A DNA stretch of 64,000 bases. It comes from Photorhabdus bodei (GTDB lineage Bacteria; Pseudomonadota; Gammaproteobacteria; Enterobacterales; Enterobacteriaceae). The position numbers and the translations under genes are program-made. The notes under the pieces were generated by a model that saw nothing but the letters and a program-made list of their open reading frames with translations, ran no database searches and had not been told where the DNA came from. Shown here piece by piece: positions 19,415 through 27,925 of the stretch (positions are counted from its first letter, which is position 1; each line of letters opens with the position of its first letter). Location of the stretch: the NCBI RefSeq assembly GCF_003287735.1, contig NZ_NSCM01000003.1, forward strand, positions 124,001 through 188,000. Reading direction: 5' to 3'.

Positions 19415-20137
19415 ATGACTACATTATCATTAAATATGAAATTATATACAGATTGGAAAGAACCATTAACACCAACAATAGTTCTTACTGATTTATATAG
19501 AATTACACAACAAGTAAATATATTTTTTGGACGCCATAAAACTTGGTATTTACCAGGAGATACTCGTCAAGAATCTTTACAACATATTGCTTTTGATCAG
19601 AAAGGGGCAACAAAAGAAGCAATAAAAGAGTTTGAAGAAGATTATACAGAAGAAAATCCTATAATTATTAAAGGGATTTGGGATGGCGAAGATGATGACC
19701 ATTCATGTTCAATTTGTTATATGAATTATCGTCGAGATAGGTTAGGACAAACCCAAATAGATTTTCATATATCTATCGAAGAAAATGAATTTCAGCTATC
19801 ACGATTAGTCAACTTTATTAATTTTCTGATTTCTACTCATAGTGCACCTTACATTATGGTAGAAAACAATACATATAGAATAAAAAGAAAACAGGTCTTC
19901 CCAGATCGTTTAAGTGCTGGCTGGATACTCTATTTACCAATAGAAATAGACCCGACTTTAGTTCCAATGGCAGAAGAAATAATATCTATTTCTGATAAAA
20001 ATGACAAAAAAGGCTCATTGATTATCACGACAAAAGATATCTTTGACATAGCAAACCAAGAGCATATTAATAAAGCCAATGATATTGAAATCTGCTTGCG
20101 GGATCTACAAATACTACCATTGATGACAGAGTTATAA
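19415..20137 (+). CDS. Orphan immunity protein, Imm52-like (copy 4)
   Basis: 240 residues, subtype A with copy 1 (YTDWK at 11-15, GIWDGEDDD). The C-terminal third is shared by all copies. No effector lies directly upstream, so this is an immunity gene without its toxin. It may protect against sister strains that still carry the matching effector. It is intact with a ribosome site (AAGGG) upstream. Confidence 0.75.
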   Translation: MTTLSLNMKLYTDWKEPLTPTIVLTDLYRITQQVNIFFGRHKTWYLPGDTRQESLQHIAFDQKGATKEAIKEFEEDYTEENPIIIKGIWDGEDDDHSCSICYMNYRRDRLGQTQIDFHISIEENEFQLSRLVNFINFLISTHSAPYIMVENNTYRIKRKQVFPDRLSAGWILYLPIEIDPTLVPMAEEIISISDKNDKKGSLIITTKDIFDIANQEHINKANDIEICLRDLQILPLMTEL

Positions 20138-20139
20138 AT

Positions 20140-20236
20140 ATGACAGACAGAGCCGTAATCCGTTTAAACGACCTAACCGATCATGGTGGTAAAGTTATTA
20201 CCGCCATTGATGATTGCGTGTATCAAGGCGTGCCTG
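20140..20236 (+). pseudogene. PAAR remnant after immunity copy 4
   Basis: Opens like the intact PAAR genes (AVIRLNDLTDHGGKVITAID, then YQGVP) and then joins at about 20235 directly to the right arm of the spacer hairpin (CCGGTAAAAC). About two thirds of the PAAR gene and the left part of the spacer are deleted. Confidence 0.8.
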
Positions 20237-20317
20237 AATCCGGTAAAACAGAGAGCCGAGAAAAATACCATGATTATTTGCGGGTTATGGATAATTTATT
20301 GAAAAGGAGAAATTGAT

Positions 20318-20449
20318 ATGCCATTATCACTTCTTGCGCCAGCGTCTCTCTCACTGGCATTTTCTACAACCTGTATCTTATTCATATTTTACAGAGGCTT
20401 TTATTCCATATCTCAATATTAAAACTTTTAATACTATGATGTCTTAATA
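20318..20449 (+). pseudogene. Effector remnant (copy 4), head joined to tail
   Basis: The first ten codons (MPLSLLAPAS) are joined out of frame to the last 32 codons of an effector (SHWHFLQPVSYSYFTEAFIP... to the stop at 20449). The hydrophobic head's remainder, the whole nuclease core and the variable tail are gone. As read, the frame closes at 20422 after 34 codons. The preceding bases carry the spacer end and ribosome site seen before the intact effectors. Confidence 0.85.
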
Positions 20450-20478
20450 ACCAGAATAATTTATAGGAGAATTGAAAT

Positions 20479-21234
20479 ATGTTCATTATACACCCAAGAA
20501 TAAAACTATTTTATGATCTTAGAGAAGCCATCACACCGGAATTAGCATTGGCCGATACGTATCAGTTAATGAATCACATTAATAACCTCAGTAATAATTC
20601 AAGTGGTTGGCATTTACCTGGGTATAGTGAAGAAGAAATTAGAAAAAATAACGTATTTAATGAAAATGGCATTACTGAATATGCTTTAAAAGAATTCAGG
20701 GAAATTTATGAGGGTGACGGAAGATCTATTATAGTGTCACTATTTGATAATCCTATAATTGATAATTCTGAAAGTGGAAAATTAGAAAATAATATTACAT
20801 ATATTGGCCAAGATGATATTCATTCTAACCCTAATAGATTGGGGAAAACTAATATATCTATTAATCTTGCACTTAAAAAAGAAAAATTCAACCTTAAAAA
20901 CTTTATCGATTTTATTAAACATTTGGTTTCTCATAGATATTCTCCAATTATTATGACAGATACTAGAGGCTATAGATTAAATCAAAAACAAGTTTTTCCA
21001 GACCACCTAAGTGCTGGCTGGATGCTCTATTTGCCAATAGAAATAGACCCGACTTTAGTCCCAATGGCAGAAGAAATAATATCTATTTCTGATAAAAATG
21101 ACAAAAAAGGCTCATTGATTATTACAACAAAAGATATCTTTGACATAGAAAACCAAGAGCATATTAATAAAGCCAATGATATTGAAATCTGCTTGCGGGA
21201 TTTACAAATATTACCTCTGATAACAGAGATATAA
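20479..21234 (+). CDS. Orphan immunity protein, Imm52-like (copy 5)
   Basis: 251 residues, subtype B, the longest copy with an insertion near residues 94-105 (DNSESGKLENN). The core KQVFPDHLSAGWMLYLP carries a histidine where the others have arginine. Its effector is reduced to the fragment just upstream. It has its own ribosome site (AGGAGA). Confidence 0.75.
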   Translation: MFIIHPRIKLFYDLREAITPELALADTYQLMNHINNLSNNSSGWHLPGYSEEEIRKNNVFNENGITEYALKEFREIYEGDGRSIIVSLFDNPIIDNSESGKLENNITYIGQDDIHSNPNRLGKTNISINLALKKEKFNLKNFIDFIKHLVSHRYSPIIMTDTRGYRLNQKQVFPDHLSAGWMLYLPIEIDPTLVPMAEEIISISDKNDKKGSLIITTKDIFDIENQEHINKANDIEICLRDLQILPLITEI

Positions 21235-21275
21235 ATATAGCAAGCAAAGCAGCTATCCGATTAAAACGACCTCAT
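21235..21275 (+). pseudogene. PAAR remnant at the IS4 junction
   Basis: The bases after immunity copy 5 resemble the PAAR start (AGCAAGCAAAGCAGCTATCC, then GATTAAAACGACCT), but the ATG is damaged and similarity stops at about 21275. The transposase region begins there. The insertion or a linked deletion therefore ended the array. Confidence 0.6.
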
Positions 21276-21285
21276 ACACTGAACC

Positions 21286-22383
21286 TTAAGCATTAAGCCT
21301 CTCGACAATACCCTCCAACGTATTGTCTTTATCGGATTTTCTTTGAGGCAACTTCAACGCGTTTTTGGAGAGATATTTCAGGGCCCAATCCAGATGGTGT
21401 TCTATTTCCGACCCGGCATGATGAATAATCGCGCCCAATATCGGCAACAACCAGACATCAACATTCTTGGCTGCCTTGAGAAAGGAGACTGAAGGCAAAA
21501 ACCGTCTCGCCAGACTGCGCCGGACTATCAACGCCAGCAGACTTGCCCAGATGAGTCCTTCCGCTATCGCTTTCTGACCGGTCGCAAAGCCTGTCCGGTT
21601 GGTGTGGGATTTTAATTCCTTGAACAGCAGTTCGACCTGCCAGCGACAGCGATAGAGCGCCATGATGTCATCTGCGGTAAAGTCGGATGGCGGCAGGTTG
21701 GTGAGCCAAAAACAGAAGCGCTTTTCCTGCGCGAACCAACGCCGGATGACCCGAAATTCGAATCGGCCACGCCGACAGGTGAAATCCAGTACCTCATCGC
21801 GGTTATTTTTGCGGCTGATGTCCCTGAGTTTTTTGCCCGCCAGTGTCGGTAATTGTCGCCCCTGTCCATTACGGGCACTGACAATCAGGGGATTAAGCGA
21901 TTGGCTGAACAAAGACAGGGTCATATGGCACTCAACCGCTGCCTTCAATGAGCTGAAGCGGCAGGGGAAAACCCCCGCTAAATCGGGATGAACGTTGAAT
22001 GAGCCGCCATCCTGCAAGAGGATATCGTCAAACTGCTCAAATTTTTTGGGTAAGGGCGGCAGAACGTTTTCAATCAATTGAACCATGGCGAATGTCACCA
22101 GTGTCTTCATAAAATCGGCGAAGGTGCTTTTACGCAACTGATTATGGAAGGGTTTATAGGCGACAGTGTGTTTTTCACTCAGGCACATGCCGTTAAACTG
22201 CCGGTGCAAGTCAGCGATGGAAGTGCAGTTTCCTTTGCTCAACGCGGCTATCAAACTGAGAACCAGAGGCTGTGGCCCAATATTTCTGAACCGCTCCATA
22301 AAGCCACATCTGCGGGCCGTTTTTTCAAGAAAAGTGTCACTGAAGAATTGCATTAACTGAGGTTTTGTGGAGATAATTGTCAT
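21286..22383 (-). mobile_element. IS4-family transposase
   Basis: A 365-residue DDE transposase that is intact in frame. Marks are DGGSFNVHPDLAGVFP, containing the second-block acidic region, and YRCRWQVELLFKELKSH, the Y-2-R-3-E-6-K signature of IS4 elements. The start ATG at 22381-22383 gives MTIISTKPQLMQFF. I could not define the terminal inverted repeats by eye, so the element limits (roughly 21275-22460) are uncertain. It separates the T6SS array from the T3SS pair. Confidence 0.9.
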
Positions 22384-22464
22384 CGGCTTTATTCTCTGAT
22401 CTCTGTATTTTGTTTGGCGACAATTATCAGATCATAAATAAAGCCTTTTTTCTATCTAAAATAA

Positions 22465-22638
22465 CAGGTTGCCGCTAAAGATCCTGTTTATGAAGATGGC
22501 TTATTAAAGCCGAGTGGTTTTTTAGGAACATCAGGCGCGGAACTCATCGAGGCGCGGACATCCTTGCCTATAGTGACGCCGGATAGATTTAAGCAAGCTC
22601 AAAATTCATCAAAATTAGTGTTGCAAAAACGAGGGTGA
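22465..22638 (+). pseudogene. C-terminal fragment of an unknown gene
   Basis: A frame without a start codon, open for 57 codons to TGA 22636-22638. It reads VAAKDPVYEDGLLKPSGFLG... and ends VLQKRG. The composition looks coding. I do not recognise the family. It is probably the tail of a gene cut by the IS4 insertion or a linked deletion. Confidence 0.4.
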
Positions 22639-22770
22639 CCATAGATTTAACCTTTCATATGGAAGAATAAAAAAATCCGCCTGTACTTAATATCATACAA
22701 TTCCCTCGTCTTTATAATCCTTCTTACTAAGAAGAATAACCATCAAAAAATAATATATAGAAGGAACACA

Positions 22771-23220
22771 ATGGATATCTATCAGGAAAGTATCAGATTT
22801 TTAGGTAACGGTGCCGATTTCGATGAAAATGGATTATTTCAATGTGAGTTATCATTCGATACTAATGACCATGGTGAGGCGCTTTTCTTAACCATATTTA
22901 AGAATGAAACAACCATTAATTTACACATATCTCTGACCAGTCCAGTTGAATTACCAACGCCTCTTCCAGAAGCGATTGCAGTCACGATCGGTGAACACGC
23001 GCTAGAACCTTTTAGAGGTGGCTTTGGTATTGGCTTAATGCCTGATAGCCGTAGATTAACGATTTATAAGATTATTTCTCTATCAAATAAGCCTCAAAAT
23101 TATGTGCAAAACATCTTTCAGCAACTGTTAGAAAAAATGGAGCAATGGCACCATTTTATTGAACAAACGAATAACGCAGAAACGATCCCAGAAAAACTAC
23201 CTGTCGGGATTTTTATTTAA
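22771..23220 (+). CDS. Type III secretion chaperone, CesT/VPA0451-like
   Basis: An acidic 149-residue protein with the alternating helix-strand pattern of class I T3SS chaperones. The central FRGGFGIGLMPDSRRLTIYK and a final amphipathic helix, QNIFQQLLEKMEQWHHFIEQ, fit that fold. It lies 42 bases before a large effector, the usual chaperone-effector order. It is likely the counterpart of Vibrio VPA0451 or Aeromonas Ati1, known from memory as chaperones of 5-phosphatase effectors. It would act in the cytoplasm by holding the effector N-terminus. A ribosome site (GAAGGA) precedes ATG 22771. Confidence 0.7.
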   Translation: MDIYQESIRFLGNGADFDENGLFQCELSFDTNDHGEALFLTIFKNETTINLHISLTSPVELPTPLPEAIAVTIGEHALEPFRGGFGIGLMPDSRRLTIYKIISLSNKPQNYVQNIFQQLLEKMEQWHHFIEQTNNAETIPEKLPVGIFI

Positions 23221-23262
23221 TCCCTGCAGCGAACACCCCTATTTATAATATGAGGTTAATTT

Positions 23263-24756
23263 ATGTCAACAATTCAAATTAATAGTCAGCACAGAGGTAG
23301 TTTAGACTTCGCGGATATTCAAAATATCAAAACCAATGCGAAAGAAGGTGATACGGTTAAGTTTGGCTCTGTATTTGGTAAAGAATACCGCGTTACTAAA
23401 AACAGTGATGGTGAAGTTAGCCTAAAACAAAAAGAGAATCGCAGCTTTTTTAACCGCTTCTTTAGCAATACAGATTCATCGAAAAACAGTGATTTAAAAC
23501 TGAATCTGATGAACCAACAGCTGCACAAAAAAGAGAACAGCGGCAACGTTAAGGTCTTAACATTAACCTACAACCAGGCTAACCAAAAGATGCCGGAAGA
23601 GACTAAGAACTACTTCCAGAATCTGATCCAAAAAGGTGATTATGATGTGGTCTTGTTTGCTGAACAAGAGTCTAAATTGCTTGCTAACGACCTAGAACTC
23701 GATGGCATGAACCTCCTTAGCCAAAACAAAATGAAAGTAATGACCAAAGGTCTTGGTGAAGGTGTTAGTTATACTTCTATGTCTGTTTTTGCTAAAGATG
23801 GCGTCGATATTAACGTGAAAAAAGAGTCTGAGTATCGTCACGGTATCGGTGGACGAAACATGGCATTCTTCATGGGTATCACTGGTAACAAAGGCGGGGT
23901 GAAAACCGCTTTAGAGATCAATGGCCAAGCTTTAAACGTGATTTCCGCGCACTTGGATTCTAACAAAGAAGTAAAGCGTGAATTCGAAGGAAACAAGTTG
24001 ATGGAGGGGATCAAACCGAATGAAGAGGTTCTGATCACCGGCGATCTCAATGAACGTGAGAAGCGTGTTGCTGAAGGCTCTGATGTGTTGTACGACCCAA
24101 TTGCACACGATGATACGCATTTAGCAAAACATGGCTTTAAGTTCAAACCACTCGATAGCCATACTTACATGCAGCTTGATAAGCACACTGGCAATATTAA
24201 ACAGAAAGAAGGTCGAGATCGCCCTGATTTCGGTGAGCTCGATAATACTGGTTTAACCAACAAAACGGGTAACTTACAGAACCATGAAACCAGTGTGATC
24301 ACTGATGGATTTGTGAATGTCAGTGACCACAAACCAGTGCAGTCTACGTTTGAGGTAAGAAGTTTCTCTCAAAAACTCATAGAAAACGCGATGACTCAAA
24401 ATGCTGGTGACTTCAAAAATGACGCGGCGTACCTAAAGCCTGGTACTGATCCAGCTAACGCGACGTTTGACGATGTCACTTCCGCTAACCAGGCACGTCT
24501 GGGTTTAGAAAGCTTAAGTCCCAATGAACAAGAGTTCGTAAAAGAGAACTTTTCGAGTTTTATTATCGGTAAAGATGCACTCTTCAGTCAGTTAACTAGC
24601 GGCTTTATGGAAGAGATGGGTCAACTTCACGCATCTGATCTTGTTAAAAACCCAGCTCAACTACAAACGCAGCAAATTGCATTGAGTGAAAAGTACGAAC
24701 TTCTCAGTGATAAAGTGAATGCTGAATTTAATAAACAATTCGTTGCCAACCTCTAA
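23263..24756 (+). CDS. T3SS effector with inositol polyphosphate 5-phosphatase motifs
   Basis: A 497-residue protein with no signal peptide. Its first roughly 90 residues are polar, as expected for a secretion and chaperone-binding region. The exonuclease-endonuclease-phosphatase fold follows with the 5-phosphatase motif series: LTYNQAN (101-107), FAEQES (132-137), GITGNKGGV (205-213), ISAHLDSN (227-234), TGDLNER (259-265), HTYMQLD (300-306) and SDHKPV (354-359). It resembles Vibrio VPA0450 and Aeromonas Ati2, which strip the 5-phosphate from PI(4,5)P2 and detach the host membrane from actin. The last 130 residues are helical and of unknown role. No T3SS apparatus gene is in the window. Base composition is higher in GC than the T6SS array beside it. 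Confidence 0.82.
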   Translation: MSTIQINSQHRGSLDFADIQNIKTNAKEGDTVKFGSVFGKEYRVTKNSDGEVSLKQKENRSFFNRFFSNTDSSKNSDLKLNLMNQQLHKKENSGNVKVLTLTYNQANQKMPEETKNYFQNLIQKGDYDVVLFAEQESKLLANDLELDGMNLLSQNKMKVMTKGLGEGVSYTSMSVFAKDGVDINVKKESEYRHGIGGRNMAFFMGITGNKGGVKTALEINGQALNVISAHLDSNKEVKREFEGNKLMEGIKPNEEVLITGDLNEREKRVAEGSDVLYDPIAHDDTHLAKHGFKFKPLDSHTYMQLDKHTGNIKQKEGRDRPDFGELDNTGLTNKTGNLQNHETSVITDGFVNVSDHKPVQSTFEVRSFSQKLIENAMTQNAGDFKNDAAYLKPGTDPANATFDDVTSANQARLGLESLSPNEQEFVKENFSSFIIGKDALFSQLTSGFMEEMGQLHASDLVKNPAQLQTQQIALSEKYELLSDKVNAEFNKQFVANL

Positions 24757-24905
24757 TAGCAATCTAACAATTGCTCTCTGTTAGATATTAAAAGCAAAGA
24801 GTGGTCAGTTTTTGAAAGGGCGTTTATCCCGAAAAAAGTATGCTAAATTGAAAAATTGGCATACTAATCAGCTCGAACATAACGAAGGCGATTCTACCTT
24901 AATCG

Positions 24906-25236
24906 GGTGATGCCTCCGATCGGTTGAAGCGGTATGATGGGTGCTTTTGAGACTCAGCACTTCATAGCATCCATCACCGTTCACTGTCCTCGTTGCCACT
25001 CCGACCGCGCATATCGCCACGGTAAGACCCCTGCCGGTCACGTTCGCTATCGTTGCCCAGCCTGTCCCCATGTTTTTCAGCTCACCTACACCTATGAAGC
25101 TCGCAAACCTGGCGTCAAAGAGAAGATTGTCGATATAGCGTTCAACGGCTCGGGTGTCCGTGACACCGCTCGTGTCCTCAAGATTGGCATTAACACCGTC
25201 CTGCGCGCCCTAAAAAAATCGCACCAAGGCAAGTAA
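24906..25236 (+). mobile_element. IS1 fragment with insA-like gene
   Basis: The left end resembles the IS1 terminal repeat (GGTGATGCC...) at about 24906. The InsA-like frame follows: ASITVHCPRCHSDRAYRHGK, then two more zinc-type cysteines and GHVRYRCPAC, and a helix-turn-helix GVRDTARVLKIGINTVLR. The expected start codon is ATA at 24964 in place of GTG/ATG, so translation is doubtful, though a longer frame opens at 24934. The insB part that carries the DDE transposase is missing, so the element is dead. Confidence 0.8.
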
Positions 25237-25317
25237 CTACCGATTGGAATGAAGATTTTACGAGCAGCTTTGAGCGATAAAATTTCTATGAATAACATAC
25301 ATCAAACAGCAAATCAT

Positions 25318-25997
25318 AACCACCCGCATAGCGGGTGGTTTGCTCTAGCCCTATAAGGGCATATTACCGACTGCGCCTAAATGACGCCCTTTCTCTTCGT
25401 TCAAGCTAAGTATCTTTGCTTCTTTGGCTTACCCCTTGAAGGGGTCTTCATGCTCTCGTGTACTTAACTTATCCTGCATTAAATCTGACTTTTCTTGCTC
25501 TCTGATGTATTTTCGGATTGTGGCTTCATTTAGCCCTACCGTACTCACGTAGTATCCTTCTGACCAAAACTTCCTATTGCCAAACTTGTATTTTAAATTG
25601 GCGTGCTTATCAAATATCATCAATGCGCTTTTACCTTTTAGATATCCCATAAAACTTGAAACACTTATTTTAGGTGGGATACTCACCAGTATATGGACGT
25701 GATCTGGCATGAGATGCCCTTCGATGATTTCTACTCCTTTATACTTACAAAGGTCTCGTAAAATCTCACCTATCCTCGAACGGATACGGGTAAAAATGAC
25801 TTTTCGTCTGTATTTCGGCGAAAAGACGATGTGGTATTTGCACAGCCACTTTGTATGTGCTGAGCTTTGTGCTTTAATTCCCATAAACACCTTTCCTTAT
25901 TTGAGTTACGTATATTAGCTTGAACATCTATATCGTAACGGAAAGGTGTTTTTCTTGGTATAACCCTTGATTTCCACCCGCATAGTGGGGGGTTTTA
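25318..25997 (-). mobile_element. IS200-type element
   Basis: About 680 bases with the single gene tnpA and no terminal inverted repeats. The left end has hairpins at 25318-25340 (arms AACCACCCGC / GCGGGTGGTT) and 25348-25360 (GCCCT / AGGGC). The right end near 25974-25997 repeats the CCACCCGCATAG motif. These subterminal hairpins are what the HUH transposase recognises in IS200/IS605 elements. The exact ends are estimates. Confidence 0.75.
25429..25884 (-). CDS. tnpA: IS200 transposase TnpA
   Basis: A 151-residue Y1 HUH transposase. It starts MGIKAQSSAHTKWLCKYHIV from ATG 25884, with an upstream in-frame GTG rejected. The metal-binding HVH lies in LMPDHVHILVSIPP. The catalytic tyrosine is in IRKYIREQEK near the C-terminus. 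The full length suggests an active single-strand 'peel and paste' transposase. It transposes as single-strand DNA next to short target motifs. Confidence 0.92.
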   Translation of the reverse strand: MGIKAQSSAHTKWLCKYHIVFSPKYRRKVIFTRIRSRIGEILRDLCKYKGVEIIEGHLMPDHVHILVSIPPKISVSSFMGYLKGKSALMIFDKHANLKYKFGNRKFWSEGYYVSTVGLNEATIRKYIREQEKSDLMQDKLSTREHEDPFKG

Positions 25998-26084
25998 TGT
26001 TTAAGAAGCTGACGCTACTTAAACTGGCTAAAGCCATAATAATCTGACAGCGCCAATAGCGCTGCAATTACCGTGGATAATAAA

Positions 26085-26885
26085 TTAAACCCGATACATT
26101 TCGCACAAATAGTGGGGAACCGCATCATCAGCGTTTGAGCCAATCACTTCCATATCCGGCAAGATATCTTTCAAACGCTGGTGAGCATCCTGCATAATGC
26201 AGCCCTTACCTGCTACCGTCAGCATTTCAAAGTCATTCATGCCATCACCAAAAGCAATACAATCACTCAGTTTATAACCCATAGATTGGGCTACCCGCTC
26301 AAGTGCATGACCTTTCGACACCCCACCCGCCATCACTTCCAGGCAATTGCGCAACGAGAAACTCACATTGACTCTATCGCCCCAACGCGTTTTGATTTTC
26401 TCTTCCAACACAACCAATAGATCATGATCTTCGCAGGTAAAATAAACTTTGCATACATCATCGGTTTTGAAGTTGTCACGCTCAAAAAGTTGATAATGAA
26501 ACACGGATTCCTGAAAAAATTCTTTCTGCTCAGGGCATTCACGGTTCATATACCAGTGATTATGGCAATAATAATTCGTCAGAATATCAGCGTTATCAAA
26601 CTCCATTAGACACAAGTCATGCACAATCTCAGGCTCAACATTGTGACTGAAAACCAGTTCACCTACAGCATTGTGTACCCGAGCGCCATTGGAAGTAATC
26701 ATATAGGCATCAATACCAAGAACATCTCGGATTTGCGCAACATCTACATGATGACGACCAGTAGCAAAAATAAAATGAATGCCTTTATTGGTCAGTAAAT
26801 TAAGGGTTTCCTTGGTGTAAGAAGTTAATTTGTGATCAGGAGACAGCAAAGTGCCATCTAAATCTGAAGCAACAATGTGATACAT
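26085..26885 (-). CDS. yigL: HAD-type sugar/pyridoxal phosphatase YigL
   Basis: A 266-residue Cof-type HAD phosphatase. ASDLDGTLL near the start holds the nucleophile and acid-base aspartates. TSNGARV is motif II, and GVSKGHALERV with FGDGMNDFEML are motifs III and IV. The E. coli counterpart dephosphorylates pyridoxal phosphate and sugar phosphates. ATG 26885 gives MYHIVASDLDG, matching the family, and has AGGA upstream; a longer frame from 26903 is unlikely. It follows pldB in the same direction, as in E. coli. Confidence 0.94.
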   Translation of the reverse strand: MYHIVASDLDGTLLSPDHKLTSYTKETLNLLTNKGIHFIFATGRHHVDVAQIRDVLGIDAYMITSNGARVHNAVGELVFSHNVEPEIVHDLCLMEFDNADILTNYYCHNHWYMNRECPEQKEFFQESVFHYQLFERDNFKTDDVCKVYFTCEDHDLLVVLEEKIKTRWGDRVNVSFSLRNCLEVMAGGVSKGHALERVAQSMGYKLSDCIAFGDGMNDFEMLTVAGKGCIMQDAHQRLKDILPDMEVIGSNADDAVPHYLCEMYRV

Positions 26886-26912
26886 AGTTATCGTTCCTAT
26901 CATTTAATTGAG

Positions 26913-27911
26913 TCAATTCTGGTCAAAAAAATCACAAATGGCGTTGAGTGCCTGGCTACGTAATTTATCTTTTTCAAATAGGATTTCATGATGCGCCCCC
27001 TGAATAATTAACAGTAACGGCTCTTCAATGAAAGCCCTCTCTCTCCTACGTAATTCACAAAAAGCCCGTATTTTCTGATTATTAATGACTTTATCCTCAC
27101 TGGCTTCCAAGACCATCAGCGGTGTCTCAATTTCTCCGGCTTTTTCTATCAGCATATCGCCAATCCAGATACTTTCCCTCATCCAGTGATATGTTGGGCC
27201 ACCTATGCGTAATTCCGGATTATCCGCGTAATAACGGAGGTAACGGCTATAACGTTCATAACTGTGTGTCAGAAGGTTTATCAAATAAGGCAACGGACGC
27301 CATTTCCCAGTTAGTACCGCATAATGGTTGCGCATATCTGGCCGCTTTTCAGCCCGATTTACCAGGAAAGTTGCCAACCAACGTGGCATAGGAAAGTGAA
27401 TACCAAACATAGGAGCACAAAGGGCTGCTGCATCAAATACCTGGCCGTGACGTAATAAAAATCCCCCTAATATTGCCGCCCCCATTGAATGAGCTAACGC
27501 ATAACAGTGAGAATAATGACGAGGAAGAATTTCTCTTTCTATTAATATTTCAACGTCATCAATATAATCATCAAATTTTTCTACATGCCCTTTTTGTGGA
27601 TCTGCAAGCATCCTGCCGGATCGCCCCTGTCCACGATGATCAATAATAAAAATGTCGTAGCCAAGGTGATAAAAATCAAATGCTACTTCCGAGTATTTAA
27701 CATAACTTTCACTACGGCCAGGAAAGATAACAACCGCTCTATAATTTTTTATCGTTGCACAAAAACGGACATAACGTATCAGTACATTATCGACACCAAT
27801 AAATTCACACTCTTCCCTGGCTTGCCAAAAATCTAATAAAGGCCCGTTGGCAAAAGCAGAAAACTGCATCTCACGATTGAGCCAACTTTCTTTCAACATT
27901 TCTGGCGTCAT
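26913..27911 (-). CDS. pldB: Lysophospholipase L2
   Basis: A 332-residue alpha/beta hydrolase that releases fatty acid from lysophospholipids at the inner membrane. The nucleophile elbow is AHSMGAA and the oxyanion region is DHRGQGRSGR. The closing catalytic histidine lies in IQGAHHEILFEKD. AGAGGG precedes ATG 27911. It sits between recQ and yigL as in E. coli. Confidence 0.94.
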   Translation of the reverse strand: MTPEMLKESWLNREMQFSAFANGPLLDFWQAREECEFIGVDNVLIRYVRFCATIKNYRAVVIFPGRSESYVKYSEVAFDFYHLGYDIFIIDHRGQGRSGRMLADPQKGHVEKFDDYIDDVEILIEREILPRHYSHCYALAHSMGAAILGGFLLRHGQVFDAAALCAPMFGIHFPMPRWLATFLVNRAEKRPDMRNHYAVLTGKWRPLPYLINLLTHSYERYSRYLRYYADNPELRIGGPTYHWMRESIWIGDMLIEKAGEIETPLMVLEASEDKVINNQKIRAFCELRRRERAFIEEPLLLIIQGAHHEILFEKDKLRSQALNAICDFFDQN

Positions 27912-27925
27912 AAGTTGCCCTCTGA

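Noticed and set aside
21612..22360. Several frames of 64-109 codons within the IS4 transposase.
   Set aside because: All overlap the 365-residue transposase with clear DDE/YREK motifs and are shadows.
24763..24790. Imperfect hairpin AATCTAACA / TGTTAGAT after the T3SS effector.
   Set aside because: The stem is AT-rich with no T run, so a terminator call is not supported.
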